Positions 8,277 to 17,150 are shown, counted from the first letter of the stretch. The stretch: 39,484 nucleotides of DNA from Peptococcaceae bacterium BRH_c23 (GCA_000961805.1 LADV01000252.1:1-39484), one strand, 5' to 3'. The notes: generated by a model not told the origin, from the sequence alone. Translations and numbers: made by a program.

Positions 8277-9122
8277 ATGTCCTTCAAAGTGATAGTAGAC
8301 AGCTCGTCGGACATCCCCTTCAACATGGCAGTCTCTGCGGGGATCGTTACTGTACCAATGCCCGTAACCATTGATGGCAAGAGCTTTCTGGAAGGGGTTA
8401 ACCTTTTCAACAAAGAGTTTTACGCGCAATTTGCTGAGTTTAAGGAATTACCTAAAACATCCCAGCCAAATCCGAACAACTTATTAGAAGAATATGAAAA
8501 GGCTTTATCCGCTGGATACGACGTGGTGGCTATTCATCTTTCATCAGGCTTGAGTGCAACTGTTTCGACGGCTAATATGGTACGCGAAATGACGTCTGCT
8601 CCAGAGCGAGTGCATATTATCGATAGCCTGGGTGCATCATTTGGGTATGGCTTACTCGCTATATTTGCCCAAAAAACTCTGTCTTCCGTAACTTCCTGGG
8701 AGGAAGCGGAAGAAATAATACTTGCTTTCCGCCAAAAAATGCGTTATGTTTTTACCCTAGACGTGCTAGACTACCTCGTAAAAGGGGGAAGAGTCAGCAA
8801 AACGGCTGGGTTTATTGGTGGATTGCTTGATGTCAAGCCCGTCTTGCATATTACCCCGGATGGCAAGATAGAACCTTTTGCTAAAGTCCGTACTCGCCGT
8901 GCCGCAATTAAAAAATTAGTCGAAGTTATGGAACAGGAAATCACGTTCCCTGAACAGCAAGTGATTGGAATATCCCATTCAACATGTTATGAAGATGCTC
9001 AGATCTTAGCCAATGAAATCCATCAGCACTTCAAAGTAAAGGATGTCATAATTAGTGAAGTGGGCTGTGTCATTGGAAGCCATACAGGTCCTGGTACACT
9101 GGCACTTTTTTATCAACGTTAA
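8277..9122 (+). CDS. DegV family fatty-acid-binding protein
   Basis: A 281-aa DegV protein starting MSFKVIVDSSSDIP, with the conserved VDSSSD strand, HLSSGLSAT for ligand head-group binding, and a C-terminal domain with RTRRAAI and VGCVIGSHTGPG. FakB-type DegV proteins hold a fatty acid for phosphorylation by FakA; others have unknown ligands, and no fakA gene is present here. An upstream in-frame start at 8214 has no ribosome site; the ATG at 8277 is preceded by GAGAAGGAGG and is chosen. The carboxypeptidase gene begins 25 bp downstream. Confidence 0.9.
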   Translation: MSFKVIVDSSSDIPFNMAVSAGIVTVPMPVTIDGKSFLEGVNLFNKEFYAQFAEFKELPKTSQPNPNNLLEEYEKALSAGYDVVAIHLSSGLSATVSTANMVREMTSAPERVHIIDSLGASFGYGLLAIFAQKTLSSVTSWEEAEEIILAFRQKMRYVFTLDVLDYLVKGGRVSKTAGFIGGLLDVKPVLHITPDGKIEPFAKVRTRRAAIKKLVEVMEQEITFPEQQVIGISHSTCYEDAQILANEIHQHFKVKDVIISEVGCVIGSHTGPGTLALFYQR

Positions 9123-9147
9123 AACACAGAATAGGAGAGAAACTTAG

Positions 9148-10404
9148 TTGAAATCCATCGCAGCTTTCTTGCTAGCCTTATTTTTGATGTTTAGCATTAC
9201 CCCGATAATTGCCCTAGGCTCGTCATCAACAAAGGGTACTTTGCCAATAGTGCAGGGAGAAGGGGCTTATTTAATTGATGTATTATCAGGACAAACGCTC
9301 TTTATGAAAAACCCTGATCAGCCTCTTGCACCTGCCAGCACAACCAAGATTATGACTGGATTATTAGCTATTGAACGTGGTAATTTGAATGACATTGTGA
9401 CAGCAAGTCCTACTATGTTAAATAATAAGCTTGTCTATGGTACACGGATATACCTTGAACCAGGTGAAAAGCTATCATTACAGGATCTTCTCCATGCAAC
9501 ACTGTTAAACTCAGCCAATGATGCTGCAGTAACTATTGCTGAGCATGTCGGTGGTGACCTACCGCACTTCGTCGAAATGATGAATCAACGTGCTCAAGAA
9601 ATCGGAGCTCTTCAAACTCATTTTAAGAATCCGAGTGGTTTAACCGAGCAAGGACATGTCACCACAGCACATGATCTTGCCCTTATCGCCCGTGTTGCTT
9701 ATCAAAATCCTATCTTTGCTGAGTATGTTCGTACTAAGTCAAAAACCATTTCTCGCTCCAAAGAAAATGTGCCTTCACTTTTGGTCAATCAAAACAAACT
9801 ATTATGGATGGATGCTGCTGTTGATGGCATCAAATTGGGATATACGGCTGCTGCCCAAAATTGTCTAGTGGCCTCGGCTTCCAAGGATGGACGTCAATTA
9901 ATTGGTGTCATTCTCAAATCACCAGGCAAAGAAATCTATACAGATATGGAAAACATGTTTGAATATGGATTTACTGAATTTGAAACTATTGTTTATAAAC
10001 CTAAAGGTGCCGCAATGGCATCCATTACGGTTGATAGTCAATCCGTTGACCTTATACTTGACCGTCCTATCTATATTACCCAGAAACTTGGCGAACAGCA
10101 GAAAACGTTAGATCTTCGTGTATCCCCTTTAAATTTGGGTACATTATCCTCAGTAGAAGAAGGGCAAGTGGTAGCTCAAGTTGCAGTTTTAGATGGTATT
10201 ACGCATTTAGACACATTTCCTTTAAAAACCTCACGGGCAGTTCAACCAAAAATTCCATATCAGACCGTGGGTTCTTTTCAAACATCTTGGTTCTTTGGAG
10301 CGATGGCGATGGTAGGCATTGTTGTATTTATCAATCATAAAAGAAACGCCTCTCGTTATTTAAAAAGACAGGCACGACTTGCGAAACGAAGAGAGTCAAG
10401 TTAG
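9148..10404 (+). CDS. D-alanyl-D-alanine carboxypeptidase (PBP5/DacF type) with KLG triad
   Basis: A secreted, membrane-attached peptidase S11 that trims the terminal D-Ala of peptidoglycan stem peptides. Residues 1-25 form a signal peptide; the catalytic SxxK is STTK at 64-67 and SxN is SAN at 122-124. The third motif, normally KTG, reads KLG at 229-231 in the otherwise typical context DGIKLGYT, which may alter activity. A PBP5 C-terminal beta domain (about 275-365) is followed by a transmembrane anchor (about 377-395) and a basic tail. TTG start after AGGAGAG. It follows the DegV gene closely. DacF-like members act in spore cortex or vegetative wall; which applies here is unknown. Confidence 0.92.
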   Translation: MKSIAAFLLALFLMFSITPIIALGSSSTKGTLPIVQGEGAYLIDVLSGQTLFMKNPDQPLAPASTTKIMTGLLAIERGNLNDIVTASPTMLNNKLVYGTRIYLEPGEKLSLQDLLHATLLNSANDAAVTIAEHVGGDLPHFVEMMNQRAQEIGALQTHFKNPSGLTEQGHVTTAHDLALIARVAYQNPIFAEYVRTKSKTISRSKENVPSLLVNQNKLLWMDAAVDGIKLGYTAAAQNCLVASASKDGRQLIGVILKSPGKEIYTDMENMFEYGFTEFETIVYKPKGAAMASITVDSQSVDLILDRPIYITQKLGEQQKTLDLRVSPLNLGTLSSVEEGQVVAQVAVLDGITHLDTFPLKTSRAVQPKIPYQTVGSFQTSWFFGAMAMVGIVVFINHKRNASRYLKRQARLAKRRESS

Positions 10405-10427
10405 GATATAATATAATTAAGTGATAG

Positions 10428-10457
10428 AAGCATTAGATTTGATGTCTAATGCTTTTG
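10428..10457 (+). terminator. Terminator after the DD-carboxypeptidase gene
   Basis: A 10-bp stem (10428-10437 with 10445-10454), 7-nt loop, then a short broken T run. Confidence 0.65.
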
Positions 10458-10484
10458 TTATGGTGAGACGGAATTGACTGAAAA

Positions 10485-10513
10485 TTGTTCGCTCAGAAAA
10501 AAAACTATATAAT
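10485..10513 (+). promoter_or_regulatory. Promoter for miaB
   Basis: TTGTTC (10485-10490), 17-bp spacer, perfect TATAAT (10508-10513), about 40 bp before the miaB start. It probably drives the miaB - RicA-like unit. Confidence 0.6.
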
Positions 10514-10554
10514 AAGACTATAACAATAAGGGTATGATTTAGGAGTTGACTAAC

Positions 10555-11886
10555 TTGGAAAAGGGTAAGAAGGTAGTTACTATTGCCTATGGTTGCCAAA
10601 TGTCTGAACGTGATGCTGAAACCTTGACGGAAATTACTAGGCAAGAAGGCTATCAGAGTTCTGAAGAACTTGAAAATGCAGATTTAGTGATCTTAAATAC
10701 CTGTTGCGTAAGAGAGAGTGCAGAAAATAGAATACTCGGGAAAATAGGAGAGCTTAAAAAACTAAAGGAAAGAAACCCCCATCTGAAAATTGCCATTAGT
10801 GGCTGTATGGTTCAACAACCTGGTGCCGTGGAACGCTTGCGTAAACGAGCACCGTTTATAGATATTTGGACAGGAACTCATAATTTACACAATTTTTCGG
10901 ATCTCTTACATCAGGTAGAACAAGGCGGAAAAGTCGCCGAAGTTTGGACTGAACCCAAATTAACCCTGGAATCTACTCCCCTCGCTGAGAAAGGTAAACT
11001 GCAAGCGAACGTTAATATTATGTACGGTTGCGATAACTTTTGTTCATATTGTATTGTTCCACATGTGCGAGGCCGGGAACGGAGTCGCAAACCTGAGGAA
11101 ATCATTCAAGAAATTAAAGACCTGGTGGACAGCGGTTGTCGCGAAGTCACCTTACTAGGACAAAACGTAAACTCCTACGGTAAAGAATTTTCGCCTGCCT
11201 ATGACTTCGCAGATTTGCTTAAGGATGTAGATCAAATTGCAGATCTGTTACGGATACGCTTTATTACCTCACATCCCAAGGATTTGTCGGATAAGCTGAT
11301 TGAAACTGTTGCTGAGGGTCAGAAATTATGTGAGCACTTCCATTTACCGATTCAATCCGGGAGTAATTTCATACTCCAGCGCATGAATCGGAAATATACT
11401 AGGGAATACTATTTAAGCCGAGTAGAAAAAATCTATGAGCTCCTTCCCCAGGCTAGGATTACAACAGATGTAATCGTTGGGTTTCCCGGTGAATCGGAAG
11501 AAGACTTCGAGCAAACTCTGGAAATCATGAATTTAGTTCATTATAGTCATGCCTTTACCTTCATGTATTCCAAACGTTCTGGTACGCTTGCTGCCGAAAT
11601 GGAGAATCAAATTGCGCTAGATGTTAAAAAGCGACGTTTACAGAAGTTGATGAGCGTGCAAAACCAGCAGAGTCTGGTATGGCGGCAAAAAATGATAGGA
11701 AAAACCTATGAAGTCTTGGTCGAAGGTCCAAGTAGGACAAATCCTGAGCGTTTAACTGGAAGAACACGCGGCTACGAACTGGCCGTTTTTAATGGTCATC
11801 CAGAACTCATCGGGTCCTTGGTAAACGTGAAGATACTAGACGCTGGATCTTGGACACTTACCGGAGAAATTGAAAGATCTAAGTAG
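10555..11886 (+). CDS. miaB: tRNA-2-methylthio-N6-dimethylallyladenosine synthase MiaB
   Basis: A radical SAM methylthiotransferase that adds a methylthio group to isopentenyl-A37 of tRNA, after MiaA action. The UPF0004 domain has cysteines in YGCQM, NTCCVRE and SGCMVQ; the radical SAM triad is in YGCDNFCSYCIVP (C159, C163, C166); a TRAM domain ends the protein at about 375-440. A TTG at 10546 abuts the AGGAG site, so the TTG at 10555, with 9-bp spacing, is chosen. Length is 443 aa. miaA lies about 9.5 kb downstream, so both A37-modification steps are encoded in the window. The neighbourhood miaB - ymcA-like - mutS matches Bacillus. Confidence 0.95.
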   Translation: MEKGKKVVTIAYGCQMSERDAETLTEITRQEGYQSSEELENADLVILNTCCVRESAENRILGKIGELKKLKERNPHLKIAISGCMVQQPGAVERLRKRAPFIDIWTGTHNLHNFSDLLHQVEQGGKVAEVWTEPKLTLESTPLAEKGKLQANVNIMYGCDNFCSYCIVPHVRGRERSRKPEEIIQEIKDLVDSGCREVTLLGQNVNSYGKEFSPAYDFADLLKDVDQIADLLRIRFITSHPKDLSDKLIETVAEGQKLCEHFHLPIQSGSNFILQRMNRKYTREYYLSRVEKIYELLPQARITTDVIVGFPGESEEDFEQTLEIMNLVHYSHAFTFMYSKRSGTLAAEMENQIALDVKKRRLQKLMSVQNQQSLVWRQKMIGKTYEVLVEGPSRTNPERLTGRTRGYELAVFNGHPELIGSLVNVKILDAGSWTLTGEIERSK

Positions 11887-11961
11887 AATTCTGTTTAACT
11901 TTGTGATGGAAGCAGGAATCTCCTGTCCTATGTAGAATGTATTATGCGGAGGTGTCATACA

Positions 11962-12390
11962 ATGACAAACGAAATTATTGAAAATGCCCGGCTCTTGGCA
12001 GATGCCATCGCTCGAAGCTCCGAGCTCGCCGAATTACACAGTGCAGAGGATGCAATGGCTGCTGATGTTTCAGCCCAAGAATTGATTGCAGAATTACAGA
12101 AAGCTCAAGAACGCTTTATGGAGGCACAACAAGGCGGCTCTGAGCCTACTGAAATTGATAAAAATGCGGTCGATGAAATTGAAGCTAAGGTAGAAGCGAA
12201 TCTCGCTATCGCCGCGTACATGAAAGCACAAGACAAGTTTACCGAAATGTTAGATGGTGTTAATGCTATTCTTGCCGGAGCCATAGCAGGTTCTTCTGAT
12301 AGCTGCTCCTGTGGAGATGATGGTTGTGCTCCAGGAGGATGCGAACCCGGAGGGTGTGGCAGCGGCGGAGGCTGCGGCTGCGGGAATTAA
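11962..12390 (+). CDS. YlbF/YmcA (RicA-like) protein with Cys/Gly-rich tail
   Basis: A 142-aa protein: residues 1-105 form the long helices of the YlbF/YmcA (Com_YlbF) family, and residues 111-142 are a glycine-rich tail with seven cysteines (115, 117, 122, 127, 132, 138, 140). In Bacillus the gene between miaB and mutS is ymcA/ricA, part of the RicA-RicF-RicT complex that affects RNase Y-dependent RNA processing, competence, biofilm and sporulation and is reported to carry Fe-S clusters. The tail would suit metal or Fe-S binding, which is inference. The ATG at 11962 with GGAGG about 8 bp upstream is chosen over the ATG at 11944. A strong terminator follows. Confidence 0.82.
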   Translation: MTNEIIENARLLADAIARSSELAELHSAEDAMAADVSAQELIAELQKAQERFMEAQQGGSEPTEIDKNAVDEIEAKVEANLAIAAYMKAQDKFTEMLDGVNAILAGAIAGSSDSCSCGDDGCAPGGCEPGGCGSGGGCGCGN

Positions 12391-12418
12391 TTTAGAAAAT
12401 ACCGCAGAATCGAGATCG

Positions 12419-12453
12419 AAAGGGAAGAGCTAAATCAGTAGCTCTTCCCTTTT
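12419..12453 (+). terminator. Rho-independent terminator before mutS
   Basis: A perfect 14-bp stem (12419-12432 with 12439-12452), 6-nt loop, short T run. It separates miaB and the RicA-like gene from mutS. Confidence 0.85.
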
Positions 12454-12516
12454 AGGATTTATCGTCTCTGAGTAGAATCATCAGTCAACAAACTTTTATA
12501 AGGGAGAAGACATGGT

Positions 12517-15051
12517 ATGACCACCCCTATGATGCGACAATATCGTGGAATTAAAGCCAAAGCACCCGATACAATTCTCTTTTATCGGTTAGGTGATTTT
12601 TACGAAATGTTTGGAGAAGATGCAGAGCTTGCTGCACCTATCTTACAAATCGCTTTAACTGGCCGAGATGCAGGGGATGGGAAACGTATCGCCATGTGTG
12701 GCGTTCCTTATCATGCTCTCGATAATTATTTATCAAAACTCGTCAACGCCGGTCACAAGGTGGCTATTTGTGAACAAGTCGAAGACGCCAAAGATTCTAA
12801 AGGCATCGTCAAGCGTGACATAATCCGGATAGTCTCGCCAGGAACCCTTACTGAATCCCTTGCAGAACGCTCTAATCATTATCTAGCCAGTGTATTTCAC
12901 GAGCAGCACTGGGGACTAGCCTTTCTTGATCTATCCACAGGAGAATTTACTATTTTTCAAACCCCTGAGCTCGATGTGCTGCTCGCGGAAGTTTCTCGGA
13001 TAAACCCAGCCGAAGTCCTACTTCCGCCAGAGCTCATAAAAAAACCTAAGCTTTGGACGGGGTATTTTTGTAGTCTGCGGGATCGTAATACATTTTACAG
13101 TCACAATTTAAGTCAGCACTTTGAAGGGCAACAGACTCTGTTGCAAGAATTTCCCGTTGCTGCCTGTGCTGCCGCTAGTTTATGGACTTACATATTGGAA
13201 ACAATGCCCGGCGTTGATCCAAGCCATATCGTTGAAATAAAAACTTTCCGTTCCGAGCAGTGGATGTTTTTAGACCAATGGACACGTCGCAACTTGGAAC
13301 TTACAGAATCCCTCCGAGGGGTAGGGAGAAAGGGAACTCTCCTGTCTGTCCTGGACTCCACTCAGACCGCCTTCGGCGGTAGACTACTCAAGCATTGGAT
13401 TGATAAACCATTACTACTGAAGGATGATATAGAGCGGCGACTCAACGCGGTTGATGAATTAGCCTCGGACTCTTTTCTGCGCAAAGATTTGTTAAAGCTT
13501 TTTTCCAAGGTCTATGATCTCGAACGTCTGATAGGAAAGGTTTCTTACGGAACCGCCAATGCCAAGGACTTGTTATCCTTGACCCAAACCTTAGCTTTGC
13601 TTCCTGAAATACGAACGCTCCTAATGGCGAGCACTGCTGAGACTCTGAAAATCAAGGCTCCTCAATTGGAGGGCTTTGAAACCTTCGTCACAACCCTGCA
13701 AGAGGCGCTTAATCCAGTTCCTCCCTTATCGATTCGGGATGGGAATATTATTAAAACAGGGTATTCCCAAGAGGTGGACGAATTACGCAGTATTTCGACA
13801 GGCGGAAAAGAATGGGTTGCCCAACTTGAGAGCTTCGAACGTGAACGCACGGGGATTCGCTCTTTAAAGATCGGGTATAACAAAGTGTTTGGTTATTTCA
13901 TCGAGATTACCCATGCCAATGCCCACCTTATTCCTTCAGACTATCAACGTAAACAGACTCTTTCCAATGCTGAACGTTTCATTACTCCTGAACTCAAAGA
14001 ATATGAACAAAAAATCTTAGGCGCTGATGATAAACTTAAAGAACTAGAGTATGAGCTTTTTTTAGTCCTTCGAGAGAGTGTTCGAAAAAATACCAAGCAG
14101 ATCCTGACTATCGCTCAAGTTTTAGCAGAGATGGATGTCTTGGTCAGTTTAGCTGAGGTCGCTATTCGCAATCACTATGTCCGTCCTCAGATTACTAATG
14201 ACGGGGAGATTCAGATCACTGAAGGTCGTCATCCTGTTGTAGAAGTCATGCTCGAACCAGGTAAATTTGTCCCCAATGACACGCTTATTTCCCAGAAACA
14301 CCATCTAGCGCTGATCACAGGACCCAATATGGCCGGAAAATCGACTTACATGCGCCAAGTCGCCTTAATCGTTTTGATGGCCCAAATCGGATCCTTCGTG
14401 CCGGCCCAAAAGGCCATCATCTCTCAAGTAGACCGGATCTTTACACGAGTAGGTGCCTCAGATGACTTAGCGGCTGGCCAAAGTACGTTTATGGTCGAGA
14501 TGCATGAGGTAGCGCATATTTTGAAATATGCCACTGCCAAAAGTTTAATTATCTTAGACGAAATCGGACGAGGGACCGCCACCTATGATGGACTAAGTAT
14601 CGCCTGGGCCGTGGCTGAGTATTTAGTTCAACAGCCTGAGTTTAACCCTAAGACGCTCTTTGCCACCCATTACCATGAAATGACGCAGTTACAGGATGAT
14701 TTTTCCGGGCTATTTAATCTTCATGTGGGGGTGAAGGAACAGGGAGAAGACATTGTCTTTTTACATAAAATTCTGCCGGGTCGCGCAGATCGTAGTTATG
14801 GTATTCAAGTGGCGCGCCTGGCAGGTCTCCCTCAAGAACTTTTACAACGTGCCAAGACCTTGCTCAAGGAATTAGAATCATCCGAGCCGGTACACGCAAG
14901 CTCTGCTCCGACCCAAGTTATGACCCAATTTACACTGTTCGATGTTCCACAAACTCATCCGCTCTTACAAGAAATTAAACAAATCCACTTAGAAGACATG
15001 ACGGCTCGCCAAGCACTTCAATATCTCTTTGACTTACAGGAGCGCATTTAG
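12517..15051 (+). CDS. mutS: DNA mismatch repair protein MutS
   Basis: Recognises base mismatches and small loops and recruits MutL. The 844-aa protein has the N-terminal mismatch-binding domain with GDFYEMFGEDA (Phe-x-Glu reading motif near residue 28), connector, lever and clamp regions, and the ATPase with Walker A GPNMAGKST at residues 602-610 and LDEIGRGT for Walker B. The C-terminus ends with the short Leu-rich segment usual for MutS1. The ATG follows AGGGAGAAG; an overlapping out-of-frame ATG at 12512 is stopped after one codon. Downstream, mutL is delayed by a repeat region and two extra genes. Confidence 0.98.
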   Translation: MTTPMMRQYRGIKAKAPDTILFYRLGDFYEMFGEDAELAAPILQIALTGRDAGDGKRIAMCGVPYHALDNYLSKLVNAGHKVAICEQVEDAKDSKGIVKRDIIRIVSPGTLTESLAERSNHYLASVFHEQHWGLAFLDLSTGEFTIFQTPELDVLLAEVSRINPAEVLLPPELIKKPKLWTGYFCSLRDRNTFYSHNLSQHFEGQQTLLQEFPVAACAAASLWTYILETMPGVDPSHIVEIKTFRSEQWMFLDQWTRRNLELTESLRGVGRKGTLLSVLDSTQTAFGGRLLKHWIDKPLLLKDDIERRLNAVDELASDSFLRKDLLKLFSKVYDLERLIGKVSYGTANAKDLLSLTQTLALLPEIRTLLMASTAETLKIKAPQLEGFETFVTTLQEALNPVPPLSIRDGNIIKTGYSQEVDELRSISTGGKEWVAQLESFERERTGIRSLKIGYNKVFGYFIEITHANAHLIPSDYQRKQTLSNAERFITPELKEYEQKILGADDKLKELEYELFLVLRESVRKNTKQILTIAQVLAEMDVLVSLAEVAIRNHYVRPQITNDGEIQITEGRHPVVEVMLEPGKFVPNDTLISQKHHLALITGPNMAGKSTYMRQVALIVLMAQIGSFVPAQKAIISQVDRIFTRVGASDDLAAGQSTFMVEMHEVAHILKYATAKSLIILDEIGRGTATYDGLSIAWAVAEYLVQQPEFNPKTLFATHYHEMTQLQDDFSGLFNLHVGVKEQGEDIVFLHKILPGRADRSYGIQVARLAGLPQELLQRAKTLLKELESSEPVHASSAPTQVMTQFTLFDVPQTHPLLQEIKQIHLEDMTARQALQYLFDLQERI

Positions 15052-15063
15052 CGAGGCAATACG

Positions 15064-15252
15064 CGAGGTTCGAAGTTCGAGGTTCGAAGTTCGAAAGGAA
15101 AGGGGACACAACTCGAGGTTCGAGGTTCGAAGTTCGAGTTACGAACGGGAAGGAGACACAACTCGAGGTTCGAGGTTCGAGGTTCGAAGTACGAACGGAA
15201 AGGGACATACACGAAGCACGAGTTCGAGATTCGAAGTTCGAAAGGGGGCACA
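15064..15252. repeat. Higher-order array of RGTTCGA heptamers in ~50-bp units
   Basis: Heptamers of the form RGTTCGA occur in groups of four, and the groups recur with a period of 50 bp (CGAGGTTCGA at 15064, 15114 and 15164), separated by a shared purine-rich spacer resembling AAGGAAAGGGGACACAAC. A fourth, decayed group lies at 15220-15243 (AGTTCGA, GATTCGA, AGTTCGA). The array begins 12 bp after the mutS stop. TTCGAA makes each junction palindromic. Reading frames across it give low-complexity RFEVR peptides and are not counted as genes. Confidence 0.9.
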
Positions 15253-15354
15253 CTTTTTGAAGTAATAGCTGTTCTTTGAGAAAGGAATGTCCCCAACAAA
15301 GTACGAATTCTGAGGTGAGTAATTTCATGTAAGTGGAAAATGGACAGAGTCGAG

Positions 15355-15410
15355 TGTCAAAAGTCAAAAGTTAAAGTAAAGTAAAGGTTTAGGTTTAAGT
15401 TTAAGTTCGT
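15355..15410. repeat. Short AAAGT / RGTTTA tandem repeats
   Basis: After a non-repetitive stretch (15253-15350, in which I see nothing else), AAAGT-like pentamers are followed by GGTTTA GGTTTA AGTTTA AGTTCG (15386-15409). The last unit resembles the RGTTCGA heptamer, as if one repeat type grades into another. Confidence 0.7.
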
Positions 15411-15433
15411 CGTAGGATGTTCGAGTTTTAAGA

Positions 15434-15465
15434 TCGAACCTCGAACTTCGAACCTCGAACCTCGA
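15434..15465. repeat. Inverted cluster of the same heptamer (TCGAACY x4)
   Basis: TCGAACC, TCGAACT, TCGAACC, TCGAACC and a final TCGA form the exact reverse complement of a four-heptamer group of the 15064-15252 array. It ends 17 bp before the next start codon, just before the ribosome site AGGGGGTG. Transcript from mutS through here could pair the two clusters into a stem of about 30 bp. Confidence 0.85.
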
Positions 15466-15482
15466 TAAAAGGGGGTGTAACC

Positions 15483-17150
15483 ATGCCTATTCAAGTAGGT
15501 ATCGATGTGGGGGGAACTTACACTGACGCAGTGTTGATCGCCAATGGTCGTATCCAACAAACAGCCAAGGTACCCACCCAATCAGAAAATTTAGTAGATA
15601 CCCTTATGGAAGCTTTTGATAAGTTAGCTATTAGAGAGGGACAGGCGCTTGACCGCCTCACTGTCAGTACAACCCTGGTAACGAATGCCATTCTCCAAGA
15701 GCAAATTCCCTCGGTTAACTTAATGCTGTTTTCTGGCAAGGGGATGAGAATGGATGCGCTTCCCTGGCCGGTAGATTATTTGGAGCTCTCAGGAGAAATG
15801 GATTTTCGAGGCAGAGAAATTGAATCCCCTGACCAGAAAGAATGGGAGAAACTGCTATCGCCAGACCTGCTCGAGAAGCCAACCCGCGTAGCCATTGTCG
15901 GGAAATTCTCTCATCGGAACTATCTTCACGAGGAATTACTTGCTAGTTATCTTAAGCAATTGAACCCATCCTTACGGATTGCTCTGGGACATGAGTGGGG
16001 TCAAGCAAATTTTTATCGACGAAGTCTGACAACCTATCTCAACTTAGGGGTAGCGGATCTCTATCATCAATTTGCCCAACAATTACAAACCGCTGTTGCT
16101 GCACGAAAAATTCAGACCCCCATATTTATCTTAAAGGCCGATGGCGGCTGTTTACCACTTGCTAAGATTCGCCCCATCGATTCCATCTATTCTGGGCCCG
16201 CTGCCAGTGTTTTGTCAGCTCTAACCCAAATCGACTCTACGGAGTCGTCCATTGTCGTTGATATTGGCGGAACAACCACGGATATGGGTCTTGTTCTAGC
16301 AGGAGTACCTTTACTTAGTTCTAAAGGAGCTCACATTGGATCCTTCGCAACACTGGTCCGCTCTTTATCCGTTCGATCCATTCCGGTAGGGGGAGACTCT
16401 GTCGTTCATGCTACGGATCAAGGGTTTGTTCTCGAAAGTTATCGCCTCGGTCCTGCGTATTGTCTAGGTGGGAATGCACCCACTCCGACGGATGCCATGC
16501 GGTATCTGGGGCTGATAGATTATGGTAATCTGCAACTTGCTGAAGAAGGTCTGGCCTCAATTTTACCACCGGAAGGACGAACCCCTCAGCAGCTGAAGGA
16601 GCTGGCCTGTGCCATTCTTGCTCAAGTCGTCGAAAGAATTTCTGAGGCTGTAGATTCTCTAAAACGCGAGTGGCAAGAAGAACCAGCTTATAAAGTGTGG
16701 GAGGTTCTCCATCCTCAGGAAAACCATGTCTTCCACACCTTAGTCACCGGCGGAGCTGCTCGAGGAATTTCGGCTGCCTTAGGAAAACGTCTGGGAACCC
16801 CGGTAAAGCTTGGCTATCGCGCAGAAATCTCCAATGCTCTTGGCACAGCTATGGCAAGACCTACCTTTGATTGCACTCTCCATCTTGATACCTATATGAA
16901 GCAGTACCGCGTAGAAGAGACGGGAGAACAGGGTAAATGGACAGGCTCACTTCGACCTCACAAAGAAGTGGAGGGGTTTTTGGATACCCTTGTGCAACGG
17001 CAAGTGCAGGAGTATGGCCTAGATACTTATGCTGTTGAAAAAGAGCACTTTGATTTCTTCCCTATTGTTCAAAATTATCGCACCGTGGGCCAAATTGTGC
17101 ATGGAGCTGCTCATCAGCGAGCTGGTGTGATCGGGAGGGTGATCCTATGA
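15483..17150 (+). CDS. Hydantoinase/oxoprolinase family protein
   Basis: A 555-aa ASKHA-fold protein. It starts with the phosphate-binding loop GIDVGGTYTDAVL (Hydant_A_N, about 1-175), and the second ATP motif VVDIGGTTTDMGLV lies near residue 258, in the Hydantoinase_A region. It resembles the HyuA/5-oxoprolinase A subunit but is shorter than full-length HyuA, and no HyuB partner is nearby. ATP-dependent opening or carboxylation of a cyclic amide or ketone is the family theme; the substrate here is unknown. The ATG follows AGGGGGTG. Its stop overlaps the next start (ATGA), so it is translationally coupled to the deacetylase-like gene. Confidence 0.85.
   Translation: MPIQVGIDVGGTYTDAVLIANGRIQQTAKVPTQSENLVDTLMEAFDKLAIREGQALDRLTVSTTLVTNAILQEQIPSVNLMLFSGKGMRMDALPWPVDYLELSGEMDFRGREIESPDQKEWEKLLSPDLLEKPTRVAIVGKFSHRNYLHEELLASYLKQLNPSLRIALGHEWGQANFYRRSLTTYLNLGVADLYHQFAQQLQTAVAARKIQTPIFILKADGGCLPLAKIRPIDSIYSGPAASVLSALTQIDSTESSIVVDIGGTTTDMGLVLAGVPLLSSKGAHIGSFATLVRSLSVRSIPVGGDSVVHATDQGFVLESYRLGPAYCLGGNAPTPTDAMRYLGLIDYGNLQLAEEGLASILPPEGRTPQQLKELACAILAQVVERISEAVDSLKREWQEEPAYKVWEVLHPQENHVFHTLVTGGAARGISAALGKRLGTPVKLGYRAEISNALGTAMARPTFDCTLHLDTYMKQYRVEETGEQGKWTGSLRPHKEVEGFLDTLVQRQVQEYGLDTYAVEKEHFDFFPIVQNYRTVGQIVHGAAHQRAGVIGRVIL

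Noticed and set aside
15029..15367. Open frames on both strands across the heptamer array encoding RFEVR-like low-complexity peptides
   Set aside because: The frames exist only because the 7-bp repeat lacks stops; there is no ribosome site and the one on the plus strand overlaps the end of mutS.
15064..15465. Possible CRISPR array
   Set aside because: The 50-bp period has near-identical spacers and units made of 7-bp subrepeats; there are no unique spacers and no cas genes.
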